From the NCBI RefSeq assembly GCF_051148895.1, contig NZ_CP154625.1, positions 2,046,001 through 2,110,000 on the forward strand: a stretch of 64,000 nucleotides of DNA, given 5' to 3'. Every line of letters starts with the position of its first letter. Position 1 is the stretch's first letter. Under the pieces are notes generated by a model that saw only the letters and a program-made list of their open reading frames with translations, had not been told where the DNA came from and did not search any database. Below are positions 52,876 to 62,570 of the stretch, one piece after another. The translations under genes were made by a program, and so were the position numbers. This stretch comes from Terrisporobacter vanillatitrophus. Lineage in GTDB: Bacteria > Bacillota > Clostridia > Peptostreptococcales > Peptostreptococcaceae.

Positions 52876-52899
52876 GATATTTTGAGGAAAGTGAATTTT

Positions 52900-53949
52900 T
52901 TATTCTAAGGTTTTAGTATATTTATTATATTCAGTTTCGTCCTTAGGAGCTACAACTTCTCCACTTTCTAGTTTCTTAGTTACTTCTGCAACATAGTCTA
53001 AAACATCTTGTGGAACTAATTTAGATGTTGAATCAGGTATACCAACAGCACCTTCTTTAAGTCCATACTTTGTTTCTCTTCCACCTTCAAATTTATTTTC
53101 TATAAATCTTATTGCCGTTTCATATACACCAATATCCACCCTTTTTATAGCAGAAGTTAAAACATTATCAGAAGCTAAATCACTTTGGTCTCTATCTACA
53201 CCAATAGCATATTTATTTGATTCTTTAATAGCTTCTATGGCACCAGTTCCCACATCACCACCAGCTATAAATATTACATCAGCATCATTTGACATCATTT
53301 GATTTGATATTGCTTTTCCTTTTGCTTGGTCAGAAAATGAGTTTGCATATTGACTTTGCAATTTACATTTAGTATTTGCTGTTTTTACACCAGCCATATA
53401 ACCATATTTAAATGTATTTATAACAGACATATCCATGCCACCAATAAATCCAACATTATTTGTTTTTGTCATCTTACCAGCTATTAAACCTACTAAATAT
53501 GCTGATTGTTCAGCTTTAAATAAAATTGACTCTACATTAGAAGGAATTTCTTTATATGTTTCATCTACAATTACAAATTTTTGATCAGGATAATTCTTAG
53601 CTGCTTTTTCAATTGTTGGAGCTAATTTTGATCCAACACCTATTATTAAGTCTGTTCCGTCATCCACAAGAGTTTCCACATTAGTAGAGTAATCAGCATC
53701 TTGTTTTGATTCTAAATATTTAACTTTAACACCTAAATCCTTTTCTGCTTTTTGTAATCCTTCCCAAGCACTTTGATTAAAGGAATGGTCGTTAACACCA
53801 GCAACGTCTGTAATCATTGATATAGTATATTCTTTTTCTTCAGAATCGCTATTATTAGTAGAACTATCCTTTTTAGTAGTACATCCTGTCATGCAAGTAG
53901 TTAACATTGACGTAACCATAGTTATTGCAATGAATTTTTTTAATGTCAT
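52900..53949 (-). CDS. BMP family (PnrA-like) nucleoside-binding lipoprotein, orphan
   Basis: This 349-residue lipoprotein has a signal peptide ending MTGC. Family landmarks are ISMITDVAGVNDHSFNQSAWEGL (about 43-65), NVGFIGGMDMSVINTFKYGYMAG and GVDRDQSDLASDN. It has no ATPase or permease next to it, unlike the copy at 3709. It might feed the same 4.9-8.6 kb transporter with a different ligand, or another system elsewhere. The two copies differ clearly in sequence, for example in the linker after the lipobox and in the C-terminal tail. Confidence 0.9.
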   Translation of the reverse strand: MTLKKFIAITMVTSMLTTCMTGCTTKKDSSTNNSDSEEKEYTISMITDVAGVNDHSFNQSAWEGLQKAEKDLGVKVKYLESKQDADYSTNVETLVDDGTDLIIGVGSKLAPTIEKAAKNYPDQKFVIVDETYKEIPSNVESILFKAEQSAYLVGLIAGKMTKTNNVGFIGGMDMSVINTFKYGYMAGVKTANTKCKLQSQYANSFSDQAKGKAISNQMMSNDADVIFIAGGDVGTGAIEAIKESNKYAIGVDRDQSDLASDNVLTSAIKRVDIGVYETAIRFIENKFEGGRETKYGLKEGAVGIPDSTSKLVPQDVLDYVAEVTKKLESGEVVAPKDETEYNKYTKTLE

Positions 53950-54184
53950 AAAACTACCTCTCCTATGTTTAGTTATATTAAATATAGATCTTATATAAAT
54001 TTCTTTATCTATAGATAATTTAAGTATTTATTACAATTCTAAAGTTATTATTTCCTAAATATAAAAAAAAATCCTTTTATCATTTGTTCATCATAATAGA
54101 ATTATTAACAATATTTAGCTATACTTACTTTAATATTATAAATAAAACTGTTAAAAAAATAGGGAAATAGTGTGATACATATAT

Positions 54185-54227
54185 AATAAAAAACTCTACT
54201 TATTGATTTAAGTAGAGTTTTTTATTT
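54185..54227 (-). terminator. Terminator of argG
   Basis: AATAAAAAACTCTACTTA pairs with TAAGTAGAGTTTTTTATT just past the argG stop. Confidence 0.9.
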
Positions 54228-54237
54228 AAAGTATTAA

Positions 54238-55443
54238 TTACTTACTATTTTTCTTATCTTTCATGGCATTAATTTTAAGTGGAAGAGTAAATAAGTTTAT
54301 AAACCCTTCAGCATCTTTGTGGTCGTATAACTCACTGTCACCAAATGAAGAGATACTTTCATCATATAATGCATTTTCAGTAAATATTCCAGCAGGTTTT
54401 ATATTTCCTTTGTATAATTTAAGTTTTACTGATCCTGTTACATTTTCTTGAGTTTCATCCATAAATGCTGTTATTGCACTACAAGCTTTTGAATACCATT
54501 TTCCGTTGTAAATTAAGTCGGCATATTCTAATGATAATCTTTGTTTTAAATGAAGAGAATCTTTATCTAATGTTGCACTTTCTAAGTAGTTGTGTGCTGC
54601 ATATAAAATTTCTCCTCCTGGAGTTTCATATATTCCTCTAGATTTCATTCCAACTAATCTATTTTCTAATATTTCTATTATACCTATACCATGTTTACAT
54701 CCTAATTTGTCTAAAGTTTCTAATAATTCAACTGGAGATAATTCTTTATTATCAACTTTCTTAGGCACACCTTTGTCAAAATATATCTCTACATATTCAG
54801 ATACGTCACAAGCAGTTTCTGGTGATTGAGTCTTTTTGTATATATCTTCTTTATGCTCATTTTGTAAGCACTCTATATCTCCGCCTTCAGTTGATATATG
54901 GAATAAGTTATCATCAACAGAATAAATCTTTTCTTTTGTAGCTACTACTTGTATATTATGTGACTGTGCATAATCTATGGCATCTTCTCTAGATTTTATA
55001 TCCCATATTCTCCAAGGTGCTATAACTTTTATTGATGGATCAAGGGCTGCTATAGTACCTTCAAAACGAACTTGGTCATTTCCTTTTCCTGTACATCCGT
55101 GGCAAATATATTTAGCTCCTTCTTTATGAGCTATTTCAACTAATTTTTTAGCTATTATTGGTCTTGCTAGAGCAGTTCCAAGTAAATATCTTCCTTCATA
55201 CTTTGTTTCTGCTTTAATAGCAGCATAAATTGTTGTAGTTATAAATTCTTCTTTTAAATCTTCACAATAAGCTTTTATTGCACCGCTTGCAATAGCCTTA
55301 TCATGTATTTTATCCATATCATCATCTTGGCCCACGTTGGCGCAAACAGCAATTACATCAATATCATAGTTTTCTTTAAGCCATGGTATTATTATAGATG
55401 TATCTAATCCACCTGAATATGCTAGTACTACTTTTTCTTTCAT
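54238..55443 (-). CDS. argG: Argininosuccinate synthase
   Basis: This 401-residue enzyme joins citrulline and aspartate with ATP to form argininosuccinate. It has the ATP pyrophosphatase loop AYSGGLDTSI (about 8-17), CHGCTGKGNDQVRFE (about 114-128), the FHISTEGGDIE segment and ETPGGEILYAAHN. AAGGAGG precedes the ATG at 55443; the frame is open to 55470. No argH lies next to it in this window. The upstream T-box indicates control by uncharged tRNA. Confidence 0.96.
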   Translation of the reverse strand: MKEKVVLAYSGGLDTSIIIPWLKENYDIDVIAVCANVGQDDDMDKIHDKAIASGAIKAYCEDLKEEFITTTIYAAIKAETKYEGRYLLGTALARPIIAKKLVEIAHKEGAKYICHGCTGKGNDQVRFEGTIAALDPSIKVIAPWRIWDIKSREDAIDYAQSHNIQVVATKEKIYSVDDNLFHISTEGGDIECLQNEHKEDIYKKTQSPETACDVSEYVEIYFDKGVPKKVDNKELSPVELLETLDKLGCKHGIGIIEILENRLVGMKSRGIYETPGGEILYAAHNYLESATLDKDSLHLKQRLSLEYADLIYNGKWYSKACSAITAFMDETQENVTGSVKLKLYKGNIKPAGIFTENALYDESISSFGDSELYDHKDAEGFINLFTLPLKINAMKDKKNSK

Positions 55444-55486
55444 TGTTATTGTCCTCCTTATGATTTCCATTGTTAAATTTGTACAA

Positions 55487-55763
55487 TAAAAAAAGTCCCT
55501 TGGATTTAACCAAGAGACGAATTTACCGCGTTACCACTCTAATTAATAAAATTCGCTACGCTCAAATGAGACAATTAGAATTTTATTCACTCTTCCTTTT
55601 AAGGCAAGGCTACCTATTATCCTACTATTATTTCGGATAATATTCTCCAAAGTTCTATTCACTTAAAGTATATTATTAGGCTTCCACCATTCCCAATTCT
55701 CTGTAAATATGATCTTTAAGTTACTTCTCTTTTTCACTGAATTTTGTATATTCAATTTAATAT
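55487..55763 (-). promoter_or_regulatory. T-box leader of argG, apparent Arg (AGA) specifier
   Basis: On the minus strand the leader shows a stem I arm pairing CTTAAAG with CTTTAAG. A specifier-loop pattern GAAT-AGA lies at 55660-55654, with codon AGA at 55656-55654. The T-box AGAGTGGTAACGCGG is at 55540-55526, and a terminator (GTCTCTTGG/CCAAGGGAC plus T7) at 55518-55487. Uncharged arginine tRNA should stabilise the antiterminator and permit argG expression. Specifier assignment is by position only. Confidence 0.88.
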
Positions 55764-55769
55764 GATTAA

Positions 55770-55798
55770 ATAATAATTGAATTTTTAATTATTGTCAA
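55770..55798 (-). promoter_or_regulatory. Promoter of the argG T-box leader
   Basis: TTGACA (55798-55793), a 17-bp spacer and TATTAT (55775-55770) on the minus strand. Confidence 0.75.
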
Positions 55799-55822
55799 CT
55801 ATTTTAAAGATTTTTTTAAAAA

Positions 55823-56560
55823 TTAATATTGAACTTTAAATAAATATAGACCTTTTGCTGGAGCTGTTTCTGGAGCTACATTTCTGTCTTTAGCTTCTAA
55901 AATTTCTTTTATATCCGTAGGATTTAATCTAGCAAGTCCAGCATCTATTAAAGTTCCAACAATTATTCTCACCATATTATATAAGAATCCATCGCCTTTA
56001 ACATAGATTTCAATCATGTTATTTTTTTCAACTATATCAATAGATTCAATGTTTCTAACATGACTTTTCTTTTTTGATTTTGAAGAAGCGAAGCTGGAAA
56101 AATCATGTTCTCCAATTAAATAAGTGCTAGCTTCTTTCATAAGATCTAAATTTAATTTTTTATTTATATGAGCTGAGTACTTTCTAAAAAATGGATTATG
56201 GAACTTATTGTTATCTATTTTGTATAAATAAACTTTAGATTTAGCATTGTATCTAGAGTGAAATCTATCTTCTACTTCTTCAATGCTTTTTATAACTATA
56301 GATTCAGGTAAATATTTATATAAATACTTTTGTATTTTTTCTACTGATTCGCTGCAATTAGTTTTAAAGTTTACAACTTGACCCATGGCATGAACACCCA
56401 TATCTGTTCTTCCAGAACCTATTATTTCAACATTTTCATTTGTAAGTTTACAAAGAACATCTTCTATTTTGCCTTGTACAGTATTATCATTGTCTTTTAA
56501 CCTTTGAAATCCCTTAAAGTTACTTCCATCGTATTGTACTATCATTTTTATATTTCTCAT
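55823..56560 (-). CDS. truA: tRNA pseudouridine(38-40) synthase
   Basis: This 245-residue enzyme isomerises uridines 38-40 of tRNA. It shows VQYDGSNFKGFQRL at the start and the catalytic Asp in GSGRTDMGVHAMGQVVNF (about 47-64). FHSRYNAKSKVYLYKI and GFLYNMVRIIVGTLIDAG complete the family pattern. The frame opens at 56599, but AAAGGAAAA lies before the ATG at 56560, which gives the normal length. It lies between the SNF2 helicase and the argG leader. Confidence 0.95.
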   Translation of the reverse strand: MRNIKMIVQYDGSNFKGFQRLKDNDNTVQGKIEDVLCKLTNENVEIIGSGRTDMGVHAMGQVVNFKTNCSESVEKIQKYLYKYLPESIVIKSIEEVEDRFHSRYNAKSKVYLYKIDNNKFHNPFFRKYSAHINKKLNLDLMKEASTYLIGEHDFSSFASSKSKKKSHVRNIESIDIVEKNNMIEIYVKGDGFLYNMVRIIVGTLIDAGLARLNPTDIKEILEAKDRNVAPETAPAKGLYLFKVQY

Positions 56561-56609
56561 TATTATTTTTCCTTTTGAATAAAATTTGTTATTTCTCATT
56601 ATACTTAAT

Positions 56610-59600
56610 TTATTTTATTAAATCAATTAATTCTTCCTCTGATAAACTACTTAGTATATTAGTGTTGTTTAAGTTTCCATCAATCATATCATGAATTAAT
56701 TCTGATTTTTTTTGTTGTAATTCCATTATTTTCTCTTCTATTGTTCCTTTTGCAATTAATTTTATAACTTCTACTACTTGCTTTTGACCAATTCTATGAG
56801 CTCTATCACTTGCTTGATTTTGCACAGATGGATTCCACCATGGATCAAAGTGTATTACAGTATTGGCAGATGTTAAATTTAAACCAGTTCCTCCAGCTTT
56901 AAGTGATATTAAAAATATTTTTATTTCTTCATTGTTGTTAAAGCTATCTACTAAAGTTATTCTATCTTTGGCAGGAGTACTTCCATCTAGATAATAAAAG
57001 TTGATTTTGTTTTTGTTTAGTTTTTTACCTATATTTTTTAAAACAGAGGTAAATTGAGAGAAAACTAAAATTTTGTTGTCTTTTTCAATATAATCTTTTA
57101 TTATTTCCAAACAAGTGTCAGTTTTTGCACTTTTTCCTTTGTATCCTTCCACAATTATGCTTGGATCTAAGCACAGCTGTCTAAGTTTTGTAAGATAAGA
57201 AAATATGGTAATCTTATTTTTTACATCTCTTTTTTCTTCTAATCTTCTTTTTATTTCTTCCACATATATGCCGTAGGTATTTCTTTGTGTTTTGCCCATT
57301 TCTACATAAAACTCTTTTTCTATTTTAGGCGGAAGCTCTTTTATAACTTGTTCTTTTGTTCTACGAAGTATAAACGGTTTTATCATTCTTTTCAAATTTT
57401 CCATATGACTCACATCTTTAATAAATATGGCATTAAATTTAGTTAAACTATATAAATAGCCCGGCATAATAAAGTCAAATATGGACCAAAGTTCCAATAA
57501 GTTATTTTCAATAGGTGTTCCAGTTAAAGCAAATTTATTACTTGCTTTTATGGCTTTTACAGCATCAGTAGAAGAAGCTAAAGGATTTTTTATATTTTGA
57601 GCTTCGTCTATAATACAATAATCAAATTGAAGCTTTTCATATTCTTCTATATCATTTCTAAGAGAACCATAAGTTGTTAATATAACATTAAAGTCATTTG
57701 TATTTTTAATTATACTTAATCTGTCTTTTTTCAATCCATGACTAATTCCCACTGATAAAGATGGTGCAAATTTTTCAAATTCACTTTTCCAGTTGTGAAT
57801 TAATGATGTAGGGGTTACTATTAAAGTTTTTTTATTTTTTTTGCTTAATAAGAAGGCAATTGTTTGTATTGTTTTACCTAGCCCCATTTCATCAGCTAAA
57901 ATTCCACCAAAACCTAGATAATCTAAAGTTTCAAACCAGTTAAGAGAATCAATTTGGTAATCCCGTAGGGTTGCATTAAGGTCTTTTGGAATCTTGATTT
58001 CTTGTTTTTCCATATTTCTGAATTTCTCAATAATAGTATTAGTATTTTCCATTCCAGAAATATAAGGTAATTTTTTCTCCGTAAGGAGATGATTAATAAA
58101 CATTGCTTTGCTTGAGTGTATTTTTATATTTTTTATATTATCAGTAAAACCTAAACTCTCCATCAATTTAAACATTTCTTTAGTTTCGCTGTCTTCTAAA
58201 TTTATAAAGTTTCCATCACCTAATTTATAAAATCTTTTTTGATTTTTAAATGCTTTAATAATGTTTTTATATTCTTTTGGATCTACTCCTTCTATTTCAA
58301 AATTAAAATCTAGGTAATGATTAATCTCTTCTCCAAGACCAACTCTAAATGCAGAAGAATTGTGAATTTTTCTTTCTTTAAGCTTATCTGAATAATACAC
58401 TTGGCCAATATTTTTAAGACTATTAATATCTCTATTTAAAAAGTCATATAGTTGATTGTCGTTGCCTTTAAATACATACTTATCTTTATCTTTTTCAAAA
58501 AAGTTAGAATATAATCTATAAACTGCTTCCTTTTCTTTTTCAAAGTCTCTTATAATAAATTTCTTATTGTCTTCATCATAAGAGAAAACTATTTTACAAG
58601 TTACATTACTATTTTCCAAATCAAAAAAGTATTTTATCTTTAAATCTTTAGAAATATTATCTTTTATCCTCTCATCTATAATTACTCCATCACAGATTTT
58701 TTCTATTTTAGGTATCATGTCGCTTAAAACTTGACTAACATTTTCCAAAGGGAAGCTTACTTCTTTAAACTCGCTTAGTACAGAGTGAAGCTTTTTATAA
58801 TATATCCCATTTTCACTATTTAGTAAGTATATATTTCCTTTGTAAAACACTACATCACCTTTTAATGATAGAGGAAAAGGAAGATTACCTTCACATTTTA
58901 ATACAGCTTCATTGTTATTTAATTCAAAGTTTATATCTACTGGAATATTACTTTCAATAACACTTGGACTGTAGTACATATTTTTAAATTTAAAGTCAAA
59001 TGTTCTATATGAAAGTGCTTCAAATAATCTTCTAACATTGGAGCCTTTAACAGTTAAATATTTGAAATTTCTCTGTGGTGAGTTATAGGACAAGTCCATT
59101 CCGTACTCTTCTATAATTTGAACTATTTTTTCATCTTCATATTCAAAATAATTATTTACTGGATTATATAGAAAATCAATACCAAATATTAAATCTTTTG
59201 ATTCAAGCCTAGAGTAAGCAAATTCTTTTAAATCCTTCATAACATACATCTTATCTATACCTACTTTAAAGTCACAAGATACACTATTATCTCCACCATA
59301 CTCTACCCTAACATCTAATTTAACTTTTTCTCTTTCCTTACTTTTAAAATAATCTAATAATTCTTTATTGATATAATTTTTATTTCTTTTTATTTTATTA
59401 TCATTTTTTAATACAATAGTTGTTTGTTTTAAATTACTAATTACATCGGATTTTAATAAATTAATTACATATAAAGATGAAGCTACAATATGTTTACATA
59501 TGACATTATGGTTACTGGAACTTCTTTTTTTATAGTCCTCGCAAGTACAAATTGTATTTACTATTTCTTTATTTTTTAAATCTATTGTAATTTCCGGATA

Positions 59601-59774
59601 ATAGGTGATGTTGTAATTAGCGGAATCTACTTTTCCATCAATATTTAAAATTTTATCCTCATTATTATATTTAATTTCTTGTACATATCCATCTTTGTAA
59701 TACTCTTGTCCTCTGCTTAACCTTAGTTTGTCAGTATTATTAATTAATATATCATTTACTATTTTAAAGTCCAT
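56610..59774 (-). CDS. SWIM zinc-finger SNF2-family helicase
   Basis: This 1054-residue protein has an N-terminal SWIM zinc finger, CTCEDYK through CKHIVA (about 76-98). A large middle region (about 130-590) is typical of the bacterial SNF2-associated domain. Then comes a Swi2/Snf2 ATPase: motif I ADEMGLGKT, motif II DEAQ, motif III LTGTPIENN, and the helicase C-terminal domain with LKAGGTGLNLT and QASDRAHRIGQ. Such proteins translocate on double-stranded DNA and remodel bound proteins; the bacterial targets are mostly unknown. The gene is followed by truA. Confidence 0.93.
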   Translation of the reverse strand: MDFKIVNDILINNTDKLRLSRGQEYYKDGYVQEIKYNNEDKILNIDGKVDSANYNITYYPEITIDLKNKEIVNTICTCEDYKKRSSSNHNVICKHIVASSLYVINLLKSDVISNLKQTTIVLKNDNKIKRNKNYINKELLDYFKSKEREKVKLDVRVEYGGDNSVSCDFKVGIDKMYVMKDLKEFAYSRLESKDLIFGIDFLYNPVNNYFEYEDEKIVQIIEEYGMDLSYNSPQRNFKYLTVKGSNVRRLFEALSYRTFDFKFKNMYYSPSVIESNIPVDINFELNNNEAVLKCEGNLPFPLSLKGDVVFYKGNIYLLNSENGIYYKKLHSVLSEFKEVSFPLENVSQVLSDMIPKIEKICDGVIIDERIKDNISKDLKIKYFFDLENSNVTCKIVFSYDEDNKKFIIRDFEKEKEAVYRLYSNFFEKDKDKYVFKGNDNQLYDFLNRDINSLKNIGQVYYSDKLKERKIHNSSAFRVGLGEEINHYLDFNFEIEGVDPKEYKNIIKAFKNQKRFYKLGDGNFINLEDSETKEMFKLMESLGFTDNIKNIKIHSSKAMFINHLLTEKKLPYISGMENTNTIIEKFRNMEKQEIKIPKDLNATLRDYQIDSLNWFETLDYLGFGGILADEMGLGKTIQTIAFLLSKKNKKTLIVTPTSLIHNWKSEFEKFAPSLSVGISHGLKKDRLSIIKNTNDFNVILTTYGSLRNDIEEYEKLQFDYCIIDEAQNIKNPLASSTDAVKAIKASNKFALTGTPIENNLLELWSIFDFIMPGYLYSLTKFNAIFIKDVSHMENLKRMIKPFILRRTKEQVIKELPPKIEKEFYVEMGKTQRNTYGIYVEEIKRRLEEKRDVKNKITIFSYLTKLRQLCLDPSIIVEGYKGKSAKTDTCLEIIKDYIEKDNKILVFSQFTSVLKNIGKKLNKNKINFYYLDGSTPAKDRITLVDSFNNNEEIKIFLISLKAGGTGLNLTSANTVIHFDPWWNPSVQNQASDRAHRIGQKQVVEVIKLIAKGTIEEKIMELQQKKSELIHDMIDGNLNNTNILSSLSEEELIDLIK

Positions 59775-60279
59775 TCTCTCACCTGTTTCTAAGTATTATA
59801 AACTTTATTATATTACGATTGGAAATCTACTTCAATGACATAAGTAAAATGAAGCTAGTTAAATACATTGAAATATCAATAGTTTATGCTTATAAAAAAA
59901 ATTATAGTCATAATAAAAATATAATTTTACAAGGAGCGATAGATAGAATAACAAAGTTGAAATATAAGAAAACTTTTTAAGAGATCTTCGTAAGTTTTTA
60001 TAAATATTTATAAAATATATGGTAATTTTTATTAATTCACAATAATATATAAGTAATAGGAACACTAAATAGTAGCTTATCTAATTGATCGGAAAGATAA
60101 ATTACTATTAAAATATGTTTTCTCCGTTTTATATAATAAACGGTGTGGTGACTCATGGAGAATCATTAAAACATATATTAGGAAAATCCTCATTTTTATG
60201 GGGATTTTTCTGTCTTAAGTTTTATTTATTATTATTTTGGGAAGAATAAATAAATAACTTAAATACATATGGAGGCCTT
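59775..60279. other. Intergenic region with a structured leader
   Basis: This 505-bp gap separates the divergent helicase and prenyltransferase genes. Its first 290 bp are AT-rich without evident structure. The section 60068-60210 is highly structured and is described separately. Confidence 0.5.
60068..60210 (+). ncRNA. Candidate riboswitch-like structured leader upstream of the uppS-like gene
   Basis: Three elements occur in order. Hairpin 1 has stems AATAGTA/TACTATT and TTATCT/AGATAA (60068-60109). Domain 2 is closed by ATATGTTTT/AAAACATAT (60113-60121, 60168-60176), with CTCC/GGAG and GTTT/AAAC inside. A terminator-like hairpin with GAAAATCC and GGATTTTTC (60182-60210) follows. The loop CGGA of hairpin 1 is complementary to TCCG of domain 2. 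This resembles an aptamer plus expression platform, but I match it to no known class. Confidence 0.5.
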
Positions 60280-60924
60280 ATGAGAGTACCAAAACATATA
60301 GGAATTATCCCAGATGGTAATAGACGCTGGGCAGTTAGTAATAATTTATCAAAAGAAAAAGGATATGACTATGGAGTTAATCCAGGTCTACAACTTTTTA
60401 AATTATGCCAAAAGGAAAATGTGCAAGAAGTTACTTTCTACGGTTATACTGTGGACAATACAAAGCGACCTACTATTCAAAAAGAAGCTTTCATCAAATC
60501 TTGCGTTGAATCAGTTATGCTTTTGACAAAAGAAGATTGTGAAATTTTAGTTGTAGGAGATACATCTAGTGATACTTTTCCTTCACAGCTTGTACCTTTT
60601 ACAAAAGAAAGAATAAAATTTGGCAAAGGTGGAATAAAAGCAAACTTCTTGATTCACTATGGCTGGAGTTGGGACTTAAATTATAAAAAAGAAATCTATC
60701 CTATTGGAAAACATGTGGAGAATAATCTTAAATCAAGAGAAATTTCTCGTATTGATTTAATTATTCGCTGGGGTGGAAGACGAAGATTAAGTGGATTTTT
60801 ACCAATCCAATCTGTGTATGCAGATTTTTATGTTGTAGATAGTATGTGGCCTGATTTTAAAGACCAAGATTTTTATGATGCTTTAAAATGGTATGATAAA
60901 CAAGATATTACTCTTGGCGGATAA
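60280..60924 (+). CDS. Undecaprenyl-diphosphate-synthase-family protein (short, diverged cis-prenyltransferase)
   Basis: This 214-residue protein has the UPP synthase start IGIIPDGNRRWA (about 7-18, with the catalytic Asp) and GYTVDNTKRP in place of the usual STENWKRP. The C-terminal signature is RWGGRRRLSGFLPIQSVYAD (about 165-184) instead of R-T-S-G-E-x-R-L-S-N-F. The Glu and Ser of the usual motif are changed, and the protein is shorter than UppS (about 250). It may make a different chain or use another acceptor. GGAGG lies four bases before the ATG. It is convergent with a CrtI-like gene. Confidence 0.85.
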   Translation: MRVPKHIGIIPDGNRRWAVSNNLSKEKGYDYGVNPGLQLFKLCQKENVQEVTFYGYTVDNTKRPTIQKEAFIKSCVESVMLLTKEDCEILVVGDTSSDTFPSQLVPFTKERIKFGKGGIKANFLIHYGWSWDLNYKKEIYPIGKHVENNLKSREISRIDLIIRWGGRRRLSGFLPIQSVYADFYVVDSMWPDFKDQDFYDALKWYDKQDITLGG

Positions 60925-60963
60925 AAAATAAGTGTTTTGCAAAATAGCAAAACACTTATTTTT
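60923..60963. terminator. Bidirectional terminator
   Basis: AAAAATAAGTGTTTTGC pairs perfectly with GCAAAACACTTATTTTT across AAAATA. Confidence 0.92.
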
Positions 60964-62446
60964 CATTATTTTCAATAATGTCACATAAAACTTTACTACC
61001 ATCTATAACTACTGAAGCACCATTGCCAGGATGTGTTGAAGAACCTATAAAATATAAACCTTTTACTTTTTTTGATTTAAGATGAGGTCTAAAATAGGCG
61101 CTTTGACTTATTTTGTGACTTATACCAAAAGCATTTCCATAATATAAATTGTATTTGTCACGTAAATCTAAAGGTGTTAAATAATTTTCATAAATAATAT
61201 GACTTTCTATATTTTCTAGTCCATTAATATTTTTCAAAGTATTAAAAATATATTTTTTTAATACTTTAATTTGATTATTATTATAATTAATATTATTAAA
61301 TGACAAATTAGGTACACGAATCATAATATTCATTGAAGAATGATTATTCACTTTAAAAGATTTATCAATTGCACTAGGATAGTATATATATAATGATGGA
61401 TGAGAAGGAATATATCCTCTAAAAGGTCCTTCAATACTATTTTTAAAATCTTTACTTATATAAATATTATGAACATTTAAGTTATGATAAATTTTATCTA
61501 ATCCCAAATATAAAATAAAAACAGAGCAAGAGTAATCAATATTTTTTAAATTATTTTTCCCATATTTATTATCTAGAGATTCATAATTTATTAAATTTTT
61601 AATTGCATAGGGATAATCCACATTACAAATTATTAAATCACCGCTTATTACTTTATATTTTGTTTTTACTCCTTTTACTTCATTGTTCTCTATGAGTATA
61701 TTTTTCACTTCACAATTTGTTATTATTTTGCCACCCATATCTATAAATAGCTTTTCTAAAGCTTTTATATATTCATATAATCCTCCCTCTATATACCAGA
61801 GGCCATATAAATGAGATATGGTTGGTATTAAGGTATAAATATTTGAATTTGTATAAGGATTTACACCGATAAACATAGATGTAAAGATTAAATAATTTTT
61901 CAATTTTTCATTACATATTAACTTATTAAGATAATTATTTGTTGATGACAAAGGATTAATTTTACCCATGCTTTTTATAAATGAAAAATTAATAATTTCT
62001 TTTAGATTTATCATAGGCTGATTAAGTATCTTATCTCTACTAATAAAGTACTTTTCATAGGATTTTGATAAAAAATTTAAAAAATTAGTAGATAGACCTT
62101 TTTGTAAATTTTCTAGTTCATTAATCATTTTATTAGTATCACTGTAAAAATTATAGAATGTTTTATCATCATAAAATACTTTATAAATAGGATCTAGTTT
62201 ATGTATTTTAAAGTAGTCTTCATAATTTTTTCCCACATCTTTAAATATATCTGTATAAATTTTAGGCGTCATTATAATAGATGCAGTTAAATCAAATTTA
62301 AAATTATTATCTTTAAGTATATTTATTTTACCACCAATTTGTTTATTTTTTTCTAATAACGTTACATGGTATCCTTTACTTAGAAGTCTTATTCCACTGC
62401 ATAATCCTCCTATTCCTCCTCCAATAATAATTGTATCTTTGTCCAT
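60956..62446 (-). CDS. Phytoene-desaturase-like (CrtI/CrtN family) FAD oxidoreductase
   Basis: This 496-residue flavoprotein begins with a dinucleotide-binding motif, IIGGGIGGLCSGIRLLSKGYHVTLLEKN (spread over about 6-33). FKFDLTASIIMTPKIY follows. WYIEGGLYEYIKALEKLFIDMGG (about 216-238) matches the GGxxxxxxAL segment, and the C-terminal FIGSSTHPGNGASVVIDGSKV (about 467-487) is diagnostic of CrtI/CrtN-type enzymes. These normally desaturate carotenoid precursors. No phytoene or squalene synthase lies in the window, so the substrate is open. Confidence 0.88.
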   Translation of the reverse strand: MDKDTIIIGGGIGGLCSGIRLLSKGYHVTLLEKNKQIGGKINILKDNNFKFDLTASIIMTPKIYTDIFKDVGKNYEDYFKIHKLDPIYKVFYDDKTFYNFYSDTNKMINELENLQKGLSTNFLNFLSKSYEKYFISRDKILNQPMINLKEIINFSFIKSMGKINPLSSTNNYLNKLICNEKLKNYLIFTSMFIGVNPYTNSNIYTLIPTISHLYGLWYIEGGLYEYIKALEKLFIDMGGKIITNCEVKNILIENNEVKGVKTKYKVISGDLIICNVDYPYAIKNLINYESLDNKYGKNNLKNIDYSCSVFILYLGLDKIYHNLNVHNIYISKDFKNSIEGPFRGYIPSHPSLYIYYPSAIDKSFKVNNHSSMNIMIRVPNLSFNNINYNNNQIKVLKKYIFNTLKNINGLENIESHIIYENYLTPLDLRDKYNLYYGNAFGISHKISQSAYFRPHLKSKKVKGLYFIGSSTHPGNGASVVIDGSKVLCDIIENNEK

Positions 62447-62532
62447 TTTTATCCTCTCTCATAGTGTTTTCATATTTTTTAATTCTAGTTATATTATGTA
62501 CTTTATATTTAATTAAATTAACAAAATCAAAT

Positions 62533-62566
62533 AAAAAAACTGACACATATTATGTATCAGTTTTTC
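62533..62566 (-). terminator. Terminator of the siroheme reductase gene
   Basis: On the minus strand AAAAACTGATACATA pairs with TATGTGTCAGTTTTT (one mismatch), followed by T-rich sequence. Confidence 0.85.
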
Positions 62567-62570
62567 TATA

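Noticed and set aside
59859..60065. Minus-strand frame of 68 codons in the gap before the prenyltransferase
   Set aside because: It is low-complexity hydrophobic sequence from AT-rich DNA, with no Shine-Dalgarno site.
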